Shown in pieces: positions 45,124 through 56,179 of a DNA stretch of 64,000 nucleotides. The stretch's first letter is position 1. Every line of letters begins with the position of its first letter. Made by a program: the position numbers and the translations under genes. This stretch comes from Tricholoma matsutake (Eukaryota > Basidiomycota > Agaricomycetes > Agaricales > Tricholomataceae): the NCBI GenBank assembly GCA_026075535.2, contig AP026547.1, positions 1,922,001 to 1,986,000 on the forward strand, in the 5' to 3' direction. Below the pieces are notes generated by a model that was not told the DNA's origin, searched no databases, and saw only the letters and a list, made by a program, of their open reading frames with translations.

Positions 45124-46983
45124 AATTTTGACGTGTTTTGTCATGCTGTCTCTCCTTGCTCTCGAACATGGGCATACCACCCCGGAGACTTGAAGAGAGC
45201 GTGCTACCATAGTTTGGTCTAGTGTAGGTGTCCTGTCAATTTATTTCAGGCTTTGGGAGTGGTTTTTGCCATGGTGAACAAGACATTTTCATTTGTATCA
45301 CTGTTTGATCACTCTGGCTACTCTTTCTCAACTGCTTCCACAGCTTGTATTCCTTACTTAAATCATACATACATCCATTACTACTAGTCAATTAGATCCC
45401 ATAAAACTCCGGGGGGATTGAACAAGCAGATAAAATGTAGAAATTGAATTTCAGACTCCCTGGGAGATTTCAGACCAATTGGGCAATATAGTACATGCAA
45501 TGCTTGCCAAAAATCCACACAGTCCAGTGATGGCATTTTCTGAGATTCACATGTTGGGAAGAATCTGCTGGGTCAATAGCATTCAGTACGAGGTCATTGA
45601 AAATGGAGTTTTGCCACATCAGGCTATTACATCCATTTGATACATCACATCGACTCTAGTGACAGTTTATACGTGATGTATGCAGAGCGCTGGTTAGAGA
45701 CCTCCTTGATATGTAACAACTCCACGTGATACTTTGATATTGTAAAGGCAGGCCTGCCCATGTCGAAAAAGTGCCGCCTCCTTCTCCATGTCACATGTGC
45801 TGATGCAAGGTGCCTATTTATATCTACTCTTCCTTTCTGTCCATCAATTTGCTTCCCCCTCAGGGGTTCCATCACTCAATATGTCATCAATTGTTTCTTG
45901 GGCATAGCACTATTTATATATAAGGTTCCCATCAATCAATATGTTGTCGACAGATTTCTTGGGCATAGCACTATTTATATAAGGTTCCCATCAATCAATA
46001 CGTCGTCAACTGATTGGTTTGGCATAGCACTATTTATACATATCAAACACAAACATTTGTCACAATTTCCATGAAAACAAATCTGTCAAGAAATAAACAT
46101 ATCATTACTAAATGTAGCATTACTTTCGAGACATAAATTACACCAACAAAAAAGTGCATAACAAGAACATGAAAGCATAACAATGTCAAAAAAAACATAT
46201 CTTTGTGAACATCCAGACAATGAAAACCAGATGCTTGTGAGGAATTGCGAGAGACCAAATATCAACCAGCACAAACATTTGTTGACAAATTTCTTTGGCA
46301 TAGCACTAGTATAAATGTCAAAAACAAACATTTGTCATGATTTCCATGAGAACAAATCTGTCAAGAAATAAACATATCATTACTAAATGTAGCATTACTT
46401 TTGAGACATAAACTACACCAACAAAAAAGTGCATAACAAGAACACAAAAGCATCACAATGTCAAAAAAAACATATGTTTGTGAATGTCCAGACAATGAAA
46501 ACCAGATGCTCATGAGGAATTGCAAGCGACCAAATATCAACCAGCACAAACATAAGAATGTCCACAAGACATGCACGTGACCACAAGACAACAGCAAGAC
46601 AATGAAAACAAGAAGCTCATGAATTCTGAGCGACCAAATATCAGTGGCCCCCCCTCTTGCCCCCCCTGGAAGCCACATAAACATGGGGCATCACAGAGGG
46701 AAGAAAAACATAAAGACGTACTGAGCGATGTGGGGATCCAGGCATTTTACATCCATGAGTGGAATTTCCTCTTTTGTTGCTGGTGCCTTGCATTGGTGCT
46801 GACCTCTCCCGCATTGATTGTCATGGGTTTCTGCCATCACCCTTTTCCTTTTCTTCTCCATGATCATGGGGGGTACCGAGCTGCTTTGGCTGTGGGGAGT
46901 CATGGTAGTTGTTGAGGGTGCAATTGGCATATGGTTCCATGTGTTGTCCATGCTTGTAGGTGGGAGCTGAATGGAGACAGCAG
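45124..46983. other. gene-free stretch with two tiers of tandem repeats
   Basis: From about 45900 to 46040 a unit of about 60 bp containing GGGCATAGCACTATTTATA and TCCCATCAATCAATA occurs two and a half times. From about 46020 a larger unit of 275 bp (ATCTGTCAAGAAATAAACAT at 46081 and 46356) occurs twice, with a third partial copy ending near 46640. No gene is supported here. Confidence 0.7.
46020..46640. repeat. tandem duplication, 275-bp period, two and a partial copies
   Basis: Both units contain CATTTGTCA, ATCTGTCAAG, GTAGCATTACTTT, AAAAAAGTGCATAACAAGAA and GACCAAATATCAACCAGCAC at constant spacing. Most differences between copies are C/T or G/A. The third copy keeps only the GACAATGAAAACAAGAAGCT to CGACCAAATATCA part. 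Confidence 0.85.
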
Positions 46984-47454
46984 TTATGACTGGAGGGGTC
47001 TGAATGGGGTTGGATGAGTGGTGGGCAGACTGAGGTGCAGTTGGAGGTGAAGAGTGGGAGGTTTTGTTTGATGGTCTGGAGGAGGCAGTGGGGGGGAGGC
47101 AGCAGTTATTGATTGAGGAGGGGCCAAGTTGGGGTCAGGGAAGCAGCAGGCAGATGGTGTCACAGTAGGAGGGGGAGGAGGGGAGGGGCGCACCACAGCC
47201 TGTTTGTTTATGGGGAAAGTGGCAGCAGGGACAGCAGTTACGGCTTGAGGGAAGGTAAAAATGATGTGGGAAGTGGGGCAGATGGACATTGTTAGGAAAG
47301 GTTCAGCACCAGCCTGTTCATTTGGTTGCTCAGGTTCATTTGGGTGCTCAAATGGAGCAGCTGAAGGCAAGGGATTTGACAAAGGAGGGGGTGAACAAAG
47401 GCCCGAAAATGAGGGAGGTTCATTTGTTTGCAGCAGAATTGAGGATGGGGGTGG
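46984..47454 (-). pseudogene. proline-rich agaricomycete gene, 3' part (split by chromovirus B2)
   Basis: On the minus strand the frame resumes after the chromovirus with PPSSILLQTNEPPS, LSNPLPSAAPFEHPNEPEQ and a Pro-rich tail (SPPPPPTVTPSACC, TTHPTPFRPLQS), and stops at 46984. Removing the element and one copy of GGTGG joins it in frame to THPFPPPP at 54530. The 5' part is at 54510-55860. Confidence 0.65.
47450..47454. repeat. target-site duplication of chromovirus B2 (GGTGG), left copy
   Basis: It is identical to 54510-54514 on the other side of the element. Confidence 0.92.
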
Positions 47455-48161
47455 TGTTAAGAACTGATCCTAGAGGCCGCTTTGGAATCCGACTGGACAC
47501 TGCGGGTGATGATAGCGGGAGATTGTCGGGTCAATGCAGATTCTGCGGGAGGGGAAATGGAAAGGACTTGGCTTCAGCTTGTAAGAAGCTGTGCCCTTCA
47601 CCTCGTCTGGTGTCCTAATTTCAAGTCGAGGGTTTAGAGGTAGGAGCAGGAGAGTGCAGGTAAATGCAGGGAGGAGTACAGAGGGACTTAGGTTAAGTTC
47701 AGATGAGACTAGAACTTCAGAGGGAGACTAGAGGTTGAGTTGAATGGAGTTCAGACTCTTAGAGGACAGGGGTTGAAGTAGAAGAAGGTTTTAGATTGGC
47801 AGGGTAAAGTTGAGTCTATGTCAATATATGAACTGAGGAATACAAGGCAAAACTAACTAAGCTTAAATACTGTAGTCCGGAATAATGCGGAACAGGAACA
47901 AAGACTGCGGCAGTGTCTCGACTGCATAGATAAATTATCTAGTGGGAGCTGCACAGGAATCCATAGTCAAATTTGCAATAGAGATGGCAGCCTTGGAAAG
48001 GCAGCCGTGGATGCTGTACAAGGTGGCCTGGTGCACAGCAGTGTGGGCAGTGCAAGGCGGCCGGGAACAAAATTGGGAGGTGTAGGCAAAAGTCATGTTC
48101 GACGTGCGGGAAAGGGTCAGATGGATGCAGGTTCTGATTGGGCGAGGAACGGTTCTTGACA
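47455..48161 (-). repeat. 3' LTR of chromovirus B2 (707 bp)
   Basis: It starts TGTTAAGAACTG and ends TTCTTGACA. A purine-rich tract (AAGGGGGAAATAC on the minus strand) lies directly inside. The predicted RNA start here reads AGTTCATATAT (minus strand from 47834). Confidence 0.95.
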
Positions 48162-48298
48162 GTATTTCCCCCTTAGTGCCGAGCCTATGAGGCATGTGAG
48201 GGTTTGAGTCTGAATGAGGAAGTTGGTTGAATTTTCTGAATGCAGTAATTGGTTGAAAAAATTTTCACGTTCTTTCCTTCTCCCATCAACTATCAATT

Positions 48299-48649
48299 AT
48301 GTCCCCTCCAGCAGTATCCGCACAGATCAAATTGGCCGCAATGAGGGCCCAACACAAACAGAGGGAGCGGGCAATGAAGGAGCAGATGGAACGGGAGATG
48401 AAGGAGCTGGAGGAAGCAGCGAGGGAGGAGGAGCGCCAGGTGCAGGAGGCGCAGAAGGCAGCAGAGGAGGCTGCAAAGGCTGAGGAGGTGCGCCAGGCAG
48501 AGGCACGGAAAAAAGAGGTATCAGCTGCAAGACGAGCAGAGCAGAAGCGGGCAGCTGCAGCCGCAGGTTTGAAGGATGAGGGTGGAGATGCAGGCGAAGT
48601 TGGGGGAGAGGGAGATGAAGATGGAGAGGGAGAAGCGGTGGTAGTGTAG
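48299..48649 (+). CDS. antisense frame inside chromovirus B2: coiled-coil protein, zinc cluster deleted
   Basis: This 116-residue frame lies at the same place and orientation as the 282-residue gene of chromovirus B1. Both begin Met-Ser and share an AxRAQ block followed by an Ala/Glu/Lys/Arg-rich coiled coil (KELEEAAREEERQVQEAQKA). Here the coiled coil passes directly into a Gly/Glu/Asp-rich tail (EGDEDGEGEAVVV). The intron and both CX2CX6C motifs are missing, which looks like an internal deletion. It ends 86 bases before the end of pol, so the two genes converge without overlap. Confidence 0.6.
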   Translation: MSPPAVSAQIKLAAMRAQHKQRERAMKEQMEREMKELEEAAREEERQVQEAQKAAEEAAKAEEVRQAEARKKEVSAARRAEQKRAAAAAGLKDEGGDAGEVGGEGDEDGEGEAVVV

Positions 48650-48734
48650 GGACCCGGTCAGGTCCAAAAAAAATCTTTTTTCAATAAAATTTGTTCTGAG
48701 TTTGTTCTGAGTGAATAAGTAACGTGAATAGTCT

Positions 48735-51700
48735 TTAAGCGGGTAATGGTCCAGGTTTCTGTGGGTAGCGGGTGTGAAAATCTGCAAGGAGTTCTTGGGC
48801 ATGGTCAAGTTCTGTAACAGGTAGCCAGGAAGTCTCTTTGTTGGTTCCCTGGTAACCTTCCCATCGGACGAGGTAGAGAATCTTGCAGCAACATTGGTTG
48901 TCGACTTTGGAGTCGAGGACTTTGGCGATCTCATATTTGAGCTCGTCATCAATGGTGATCGGAGGAGGTGGAGGTTGTACTCGATTTGGAATTGTGTTCA
49001 GGGAGTGTTTCTCTAGTTGGGAGACATGGAAAACAGGGTGAATGGCCCGCATGTGATCCGGGAGCTGCAGGGTGACTGAGTGAGTGCCCGGGTGGGCGAT
49101 GATTTCAAAGGGGCCATGGTGCCTTTCAGAAAGTTTCTTGGAAGGATGTGTGGTGCGGATATTTTCCGCAGTGACATAGGCAGAATCACCAATGTTGAAG
49201 TTGGGTGTGGGTGCCCGATGTTTGTCCGCAGGACCTTGATAATGCTCTTGAGCAGCCACAAGTTGTTTCCAAAGCTCCTGATGAAGGTCGTCTAAGTCGA
49301 CGACAAACTTGCGGGTGCGCTGTGAAGCTAAGTCATGTTCTGGAAAGACAGAAATGTTCAGGTGATAGCCTTTGTTGGCAAAGAAAGGGGATATGCCTGT
49401 AGAGGTGGAAGGAGCATTGTTGTAGGCAAATTCACCCAAGGGTAAGAGGTGAGACCAGTCATCCTGCTTATAGTTGCAGAAGATCCGGAGGTACTGCTCC
49501 AAGGTCTGATTAAGTTGTTCTGTCTGACCATCACCTTGCGGGTGATAACCAGAAGTGAAGTGGATCCGCATGTCGAGTGCTTTTCCAAGGGAGCAGAAGA
49601 AATGGGAGACAAACTCGGATCCCTGGTCGCAAGTGATGTGCAATGGGATGCCATGCTTGGAGAAGACGTGGAGGACGAACAGATTGGCTAGTTCTTGGGC
49701 TGTGATCTCATTGACAGTTGGGATGAAGATGCCTTGCTTGGTGAGATGGTCAACGATGACCAGGATAGCGGTGTGACCGTTGGAGTCAGGTAGTTGTTCA
49801 ATGAAGTCCATGGAGATGGAGTTCCAAGGTCATTCCAGAACCGGAAGTTGCTTTAGAAACCCGTAGGGCTTGTGTTGAGGTGACTTGGATCATTTGCAAG
49901 TGGTACAGGTTTTGCAGAATTCCTGCACAAAGGTGCAGAGGTTTGGCCAAACATATTCCCGGCAGACAAGCTGCTGGGTTTTGTTTTGTCTGAAGTGGCC
50001 AGAGAGGATGTGATTGTGTTTGTACTGAAGGACCTTGAGGCAAAGATCCGTGATGTCCGGAACATAAATCCAGTCAAAGTGGTGGAGAAGACCTGCCTCC
50101 AGTTGGGGTCGACAGGTGTCAGAAGATGTGTGGATGATAAAGGGTCAAGGGGTAGGGAGGTGCGGATGTCGTGGTGGAGTTTCTCAACATTCATGATTAC
50201 TGCTTGTCAAAGAATGGGTGTGGAAAAATAGGTGGTGCGGAGGGAAGAGGTGAGCTGTTCCTGTGTGAATACAGGTCGGAAGTTGGTCGGGTTTATGGAG
50301 GCAAAGTCGCTATTTCCCCCTTTGCAGTAGATGTCCCAACGTCTAGTGAGTGCGTCTGGCTTGGCCCCTAGTTTTCCGGGGCGGAAGCGGATGACAAGAT
50401 TGAATTGTGAAAGGTACTCAGACCAATGGGCCTGGTGGCGGGTGAGCAACTTGGTAGTGCTGAAGTACTCAAGATTTTTGTGGTTGGTGACCACATCAAC
50501 TGGGTTTGTGGAACCCTCGAAATACTGCTGCCAGTGTTTGAAGGCCTTGAAAATGGCCAAGAGTTCCTTATCATGGGTGTTGTAATTTAGTTCAGTGGGA
50601 TTGAAGGAGCAGGAATGAAAGGCGACCGGATGGATTTCTCCATCCGCAGTGTAAACCGAAAGGATAGCCGCTAGTGCATAGTCGGAAGCATCCATTTCGA
50701 GTACCATCTGTGAGTCAGGTACCCATTGCATTAAGACGGGGGCGTGGGTGAATTCTTGTTTGAGCTTTTCAAAAGTGTCGTGGCACTTCTTGTTGAAGTC
50801 CCATGGTGCGGATTTCCATGTCAAGCAAGTGAGTGGGATGACAATGTCTGAATAGCCATTAATGAAGTGGCGGTAAAAGTTGCAAAAGCCTAAGAAGGAT
50901 TGAATATCCTTAACTTTCCTAGGCTCAGGCCAGTCAAGCACAATTTTGACTTTATCCTCGGACATCCGCAGTCCATCCAGTGAAAGGATGAAACCCAAAT
51001 ATTTGACGGTGTCTTTGTGGAACTCACATTTCTGTGGAGAGGCATAAAGTCCATTTTCCCGGAGACGGTGGAGGACTTCTTTGACATGAGCCCCATGCTG
51101 GGACTTGTCATCGGAATAGATTAGGATGTCGTCGAGGTATATGATGACACAAACATCCAGCATGTCACTGAAGATGTCATTCATAAACTGCTGGAAAGCT
51201 GCGGGTGCATTAGTGAGCCCAAAGGGGACCACCAACCACTCGAAGGATCCATAGCGGGTGCAGAAAGTAGTTTTCCACTCATCACCATCTGCAATGCAGA
51301 CTAAGTGGTAAGTGTGCTGCAAGTCTATCTTGGTGAACAAGCAGGCTTTTCAGGGAGAGTCAAGGAGGTCGGAAATGAGAGGAAGGGGATAGCAGTCTTT
51401 CTTTGTAAGACAATTGAGTCCTTGGTAGTCAACACAAAGTCGGAGACTACCATCCTTCTTGATGAAGAGAATCGGAGTGCCATGCAGAGACTTGGATGGG
51501 CAAATGAAACCTGAGTGGACATTTTCATCAATAAAGACTCGTAAGGCTTCTAATTCAGAGGGGGAGAGAGAATACATGCGGCCTGGAGGTGGAGGAGTGT
51601 TGTCTTCTGTCTCTATCTTGAGGTCGTAAGACCGATGCAGAGGAAGGGTATCCGCTTTAGTCTTATTAAAGACATCAGCGAATTTGTGATACTTGGGCAG

Positions 51701-52351
51701 AATATCGGAAAGGTCGGAGGAGTTAGCAGAATGGGCAGAGCAGGCGGATAACCCTTCTGGAGTGAAGGTCATCTGAAAAGCTATTGCCCCAGGAAGTTTG
51801 CTAGCATGCGCATAAGCAGCAGCGTTGATGAAGGAGATGTTGGGAGGTGTAAACTTAGGAGGAATGGGGGGTTTGGAAAGTGTGGAAGAGTCGAGGATTT
51901 CTACCGGAAGATTTGGGGACAAAGGTGACATCAGGGGTGCTGGACCTCTATGATCTGCAGAGCGGAAAGCGAGTTGGCTTGAAGACCAGTCAATCAATGG
52001 ATTGTATTGCTTCAGCCAGTTATGACCGAGTATGGTGGAACAGGAAGAGTCGAGTGAGGTTACATAAAATGACAAATTGAATACTTCACTGGCAGGGAAA
52101 GTGACTGGAAGTTTGACAATCTGAGTTATGGTGGAGTTGCAAGTTCCATCAAAGAGTCATAAACTGATCGGGTTAATGGATTCCATGCTGAGTTGGTTAT
52201 TCAACATGAAGGAGGAGTCAAGGAAGCAGTGGGAGGAGCCAGAGTCAATAAGGGTTCGGAAAGGGGTGGAAGAGTTGGGAAAGGTTAAAAGAATGGTTAG
52301 GGAGTCAGGGTCAGAAAGAGCGGACGTGTTGAGATGAAGGTAGGCAGCCAA
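48735..52351 (-). pseudogene. chromovirus B2 pol: protease to chromodomain
   Basis: Protease (LIDSGSSHCFLDSSF, about 52240) leads to RT ([53 protein letters not shown]). RNase H follows (EMDASDYALAAILS, VVTNHKNLEYF). The integrase has its zinc region split by TGA at 49890-49892, and the core shows ISMDFIEQLPDS, TCDQGSEFVSHFF and GDGQTEQLNQ. The chromodomain (YEIAKVLDSKVDN, VRWEGY) ends the gene near 48735. Other TGA codons are at 49830-49832 (Arg in B1) and 51350-51352 (Gly in B1). Confidence 0.9.
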
Positions 52352-52407
52352 GTGGGTAAGGTCAATGCAACCCCCAGCCCCAATGGCTGTATCCTGAGGG
52401 TTGCAGA

Positions 52408-53785
52408 CTATTTTTCCGAGTCCATAGTCTCGGGAATGACAGTGGATGCATGGGCTTTTGCAGCTTTGGATTTTGGGCAGTTTCCTGCTACGTGCCCTTC
52501 CTCACCGCAGTAGAGACAAAGTCGTTCTCTCATGCGACGTTCTTGTTCCTCCCCAGTAAGCTTGCCATTCTTCCCCAACTTATTGGAGATGGACGACTTG
52601 GGCTTGTCCCAGGAAGTGTTCTTTGTTGTGGAAGACTGCTGGTTGGAGGTGTTACCACGAGCGGAATTTGAAGTGGCTTGGTTTGTCAGCGGGGAAGAGT
52701 CCTTCCGACTAGAGTTACAGGAATTCTTTGTTTTGAAACAGGATTCATCCTCCTGCATCCAATAGATATCGTCGCAGTCCTGTGCTTTCAAGCACAGTTC
52801 TGCAAGGGTGTCGGGTTTACCACCCTGAAGAACTTCTATGTGAAGTCGGAGTGGAAGACTGTGGTCTGTGGAAATAGCGGTCACAAAGGGCTGCTTTGTT
52901 CCAGTTGACCCTAGAAGCTAATTCCCAGAAGTCAATGTTATATTTTGTGATGCGACCACCTTTCTTCATTGCTAGGTCAGAGAGAGCTTTTTCCATGTCT
53001 CTGACTGGGTTGTGCAGACCAAAGTTGCTTTCCAGCTCGGCAAGGAAAGCTTCATAGTCCCACATCCAGTGTGCAGAATCTGTCGGGTCATTAAGACCAG
53101 GTTCAAACCAACTGAGAGCTGATTCTTTAAGATAAGAAAGGATAAATATGATCTTTTTCTCATCAGAGGAAAATATGTGCGGGCGGTCGCAGAAATGAAG
53201 ATTACACGAGACTAGGAAGTCTCTAAGTTTCTTTGGGTTGGAGCCATCGAAAGTGTTGGGATTGCGAACTTTGATTTTCTCGGTCTTAGGTGCATTGTTT
53301 TGTTGGAGGGTGTGGATACTCTCCAAGAGGTTGTAAAGAACATCTATGAACCTATCCCCTGGATCAGGGTTTCCCCCTGCGGGAGGTTGATTGTCAGGAT
53401 CATTGGGATCGGGGTCACCCCCAGGGCCATCCAGACCGCTAGGGTCATCGGGTCCACCGGGAGGTCCGTCCTCTAGACCACAATCTTCCAACCCATAGGG
53501 TTCAGGCTGGTTGATGCCCCCTACGTACTCAAGGGGAGTTCTTGATCGAAAACCTTCTGGGTTGCCAGAAGGTTGCAGGGCACGGGTGGACATGAGATTG
53601 GCACTGATTGAGGGGGCTCCTGAGCCGATTTGTTGGAAGATGTTTGAGAGTCTGGAAGACACTCCAAATGTAGTAGTGGGTCAAGGGTCGGAAAGGGTGG
53701 ATCGCTGGATTGCAGAGATCCCTGGAATAGTACCGGTGTGTTGGGAATTTCTTGTTGTGCACTGGTGGGTCTCAGTAGGGGTCAT
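52408..53785 (-). pseudogene. chromovirus B2 Gag with CCHC zinc knuckle
   Basis: The ATG at 53785 lies about 39 bases after the 5' LTR. The protein contains PPGGPDDPSGLDGPGGDP, FILSYLKESALSWFEPGLND and YNIDFWELASRVNWNKAALC. After a frameshift near 52860 it continues with RLHIEVLQGGKPDTLAELCL and the knuckle CLYCGEEGHVAGNC. A TGA near 53677-53679 (Pro-stop-Pro) lies early in the frame. It is close in sequence to the Gag of chromovirus B1. Confidence 0.85.
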
Positions 53786-53811
53786 AGAGAGGAATGGACG
53801 AGTGAAGTGTG

Positions 53812-53822
53812 AGTTCGTATAT
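53812..53822 (-). promoter_or_regulatory. self-primer binding site of chromovirus B2
   Basis: Two bases inside the 5' LTR the minus strand reads ATATACGAACT. The predicted RNA start in the right LTR is AGTTTGTATAT and in the left LTR AGTTCATATAT. Both derive from AGTTCGTATAT by decay of one CpG on different strands, and that ancestor is perfectly complementary to this site. Confidence 0.75.
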
Positions 53823-53824
53823 AC

Positions 53825-54509
53825 TGTTAAGAACTGATCCTAGAGGCCGCTTCGGAATCCAACTGGACACTGCGGGTGATGATAGTGGGAGATTGTCGGG
53901 TCGATGCGGATTCTGCGGGAGGGGAAATGGAAAGGACTTGGCTTCAGCTTGTAAGAAGCTGCGCCCTTCACCTCGTCTGGTGTCCTAATTTCAAGTCAAG
54001 GGTTTAGAGGTAGGAGCGGGAGAGTGCAGGTAAATGCAGGGAGGAGTACAGAGGGACTTAGGTTAAGTTCAGATGAGACTAGAACTTCAGAGGGAGACTA
54101 GAGGTTGAGTTGAATGGAGTTCAGACTCTTAGAGGACAGGGGTTGGAGTAGAAGGAGGTTTTAGATTGGCAGGGTAAAGTTGAGTCTATGTCGATATACA
54201 AACTGAGGAATACAAGGCAAAACTAACTAAGCTTAAATACTGTAGTCTGGAATAATGCAGAACAGGAACAAAGACTGCGGCAGTGTCTCAACTGCATAGA
54301 TAAATTATCTAGTGGGAGCTGCACAGGAATCCATAGTCAAATTTGCAATAGAGATGGCAGCCTTGGAAAGGCAGCCTGGTGCACAGCAGTGTGGGCAGTG
54401 CAAGGCGGCCAGGAACAAAATCGGGAGGCATAGGCAAAAGTCATGTTCGACGTGTGGGAAAGGGTCGGATGGATGTGGGTTCTGATCGGGCGAGGAATGG
54501 TTCTTGACA
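53825..54509 (-). repeat. 5' LTR of chromovirus B2 (685 bp)
   Basis: It lies upstream of gag. It carries TATTTAAG (minus strand, 54239-54232), 28-35 nt before the predicted RNA start at 54204. A 22-bp segment present in the other LTR is missing here. Confidence 0.95.
54194..54239 (-). promoter_or_regulatory. LTR promoter and predicted RNA start of chromovirus B2
   Basis: A TATTTAAG box and an AGTTTGTATAT start are arranged as in chromovirus B1. The surrounding sequence differs between the two families while both boxes are kept, which supports their function. Confidence 0.72.
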
Positions 54510-54514
54510 GGTGG
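54510..54514. repeat. target-site duplication of chromovirus B2 (GGTGG), right copy
   Basis: It is identical to 47450-47454. Confidence 0.92.
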
Positions 54515-55860
54515 TGGAAATGGATGGGTTATGAGCGCATCCACAGCCCCTAGTCCATCCAGCACTACTGGCACTACACTAATTGAAGGGTGGCTCCCTG
54601 CATGTGAAAGAACTGATGATGTCCCATCTGCAGGGCCATGTACACTGGCAAGAAGGGTGTCAATCGCCAGTCCCACATCTAGCCCCGCATCAGGTTGGGG
54701 GGCCATGGTAGCTGGGGCAGAAATCAGATGCAAAGGTATCTGTTCGGGGGTTGAGGAAGGCTCAGATGTGGCACCTGGTCCAACAGTGTCTGAAAGAGTG
54801 GCCATGTCTGCTGCTGTCATTGGTGGCTCATTAGGATCATCGGTGTTGAGGATGATGGCCTGACTCTTGTGTATGGAAGTTGCTGTTGAGGACAGGTTCA
54901 GATACAAACAAAGGGGGAAAAAGGCAGGGCTTACGGAACACCTGTTTGACGAATGCCACAAATGGCTTGCGAAAGCTGGTTTGGAACGATGGATGGGCAG
55001 CTCCAAAAGTGAGCCTGAGGTTGTTTTTCCCACAGTCATATCTGGAGAGGAAGGTTAGCCACACGAAATTCCACAAATTCACCATATATGCACCCAAGTG
55101 TTCTGATTTTGCCCTCATTTGCAGGTTCTGGACCACCTGCTAGAACTGTGAATACCCACCCAGTCCTGAGAGACAGCTCCTCGAAGAATTTGTCAAGGAC
55201 TGCCAGTAAGACTTGGATAGCACTAGATTTGAGACGTCGGATCAACATTTTACCCATGAGAGATTAACTAAAACTTACTCCACATAACTTTCAGGAGTGT
55301 GGTTTCCATCTGCATCTTCTTGGTCATCAGCAGGAGCATTCTTCATGGCGGCAGCTTGAGTGAATATGCTCTCCTTCAACTCAGGATCCTTGGCCTCAAA
55401 TGCTTCAGCTGTGAGACATTTGATGGTGCCCAAAATCTCCTTCTGGCTTAAACCCTTGTCTTCAATCTTGGCTTTGACTCTTTCCTGGATGCAATCTTTG
55501 TAGTATTGGCATGAATAGATCTCGATGTGTTGAGGTTGACGATGGAATTTCATCTGGATTTGGAAAGGTTTGCAAGACAAGTTCCCATTGTGCAACTTGG
55601 TTTTGTTGATATTGTTATTGTTGAACCAGTCTTTCAGATGCTTATATTCATTGAATTAAGGGGCGAGCTATGGCCAAAGTAAATGTTGGTATACCTTTTT
55701 TTGCTGTGCAATAAGTTTGCCTTCAGGTTTTTGCGAAGCCTCAAACTCTTCTGGGCTACATGGAATGGGGTTATCAGGCAAGACAATGGGCCAACATTCA
55801 AACCAATCACAGTCAAGAACTGGCCAAAACAGTGCCAACTTCTTTTGCACCTGTTTCTCC
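54510..55860 (-). pseudogene. proline-rich agaricomycete gene, 5' part
   Basis: On the minus strand separate exon-like pieces read FECWPIVLPDNPIPCSPEEF, KDWFNNNNINKTKLHNGNLS, HIEIYSCQYYKDCIQERVKA, KGLSQKEILGTIKCLTAEAF, ELSLRTGWVFTVLAGGPEPA, GKIRTLGCIYGEFVEF and AHPSFQTSFRKPFVAFVKQV. Then comes a long Ser/Pro/Ala-rich part (SEPSSTPEQIPLHL) ending at the GGTGG duplication. The order matches a high-copy agaricomycete family of unknown function that I recall from several genomes. Stops and frame changes show it is probably no longer intact even apart from the insertion. Confidence 0.6.
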
Positions 55861-56179
55861 CAGTGATCGTGTTGGCAGCCTCAGAGGAATTTCAGTTGCT
55901 CCTCATTTGCCCAAGATGGTGGTGCCATCAGCCAGATGAAGTCTAGTTAATATTAGCAAGGTAGGATTTGACCTGGATTTGACCAGCAGGCACAATCGCC
56001 AAGCCAAACACCCTCAAGGTGGAACTACCCAAATGTTGACCATCATCCAGAGAGGACCCAAAGGACTTGCGGAACTACCCAAATGGCTATACAGTTCCTG
56101 GCAAACCTTGTCAACAAGTCTTGACAAATCCATTCCCTCCAGTAACTCAAACATCACAAATTGATCAACTGTTTATGAA

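Larger units (their letters stand above)
47455..54509 (-). mobile_element. Ty3/gypsy chromovirus B2, complete ends, 7055 bp
   Basis: The element has a 707-bp LTR on the left and a 685-bp LTR on the right (a 22-bp deletion explains the difference), a GGTGG target duplication, and the order gag, protease, RT, RNase H, integrase, chromodomain reading leftwards. Between pol and the 3' LTR sits a frame on the opposite strand. Apart from the 22-bp gap, nearly all LTR differences are at CpG sites. It split a proline-rich gene. Confidence 0.95.

Noticed and set aside
46043..46684. Minus-strand cysteine/phenylalanine-rich frames
   Set aside because: Two near-identical frames arise from the 275-bp tandem repeat and contain no domain.
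47113..47467. Plus-strand frames over the proline-rich gene
   Set aside because: They are Gly/Arg-rich complements of the Pro-rich minus-strand exon; the minus frame continues across the chromovirus insertion and the plus frames do not.
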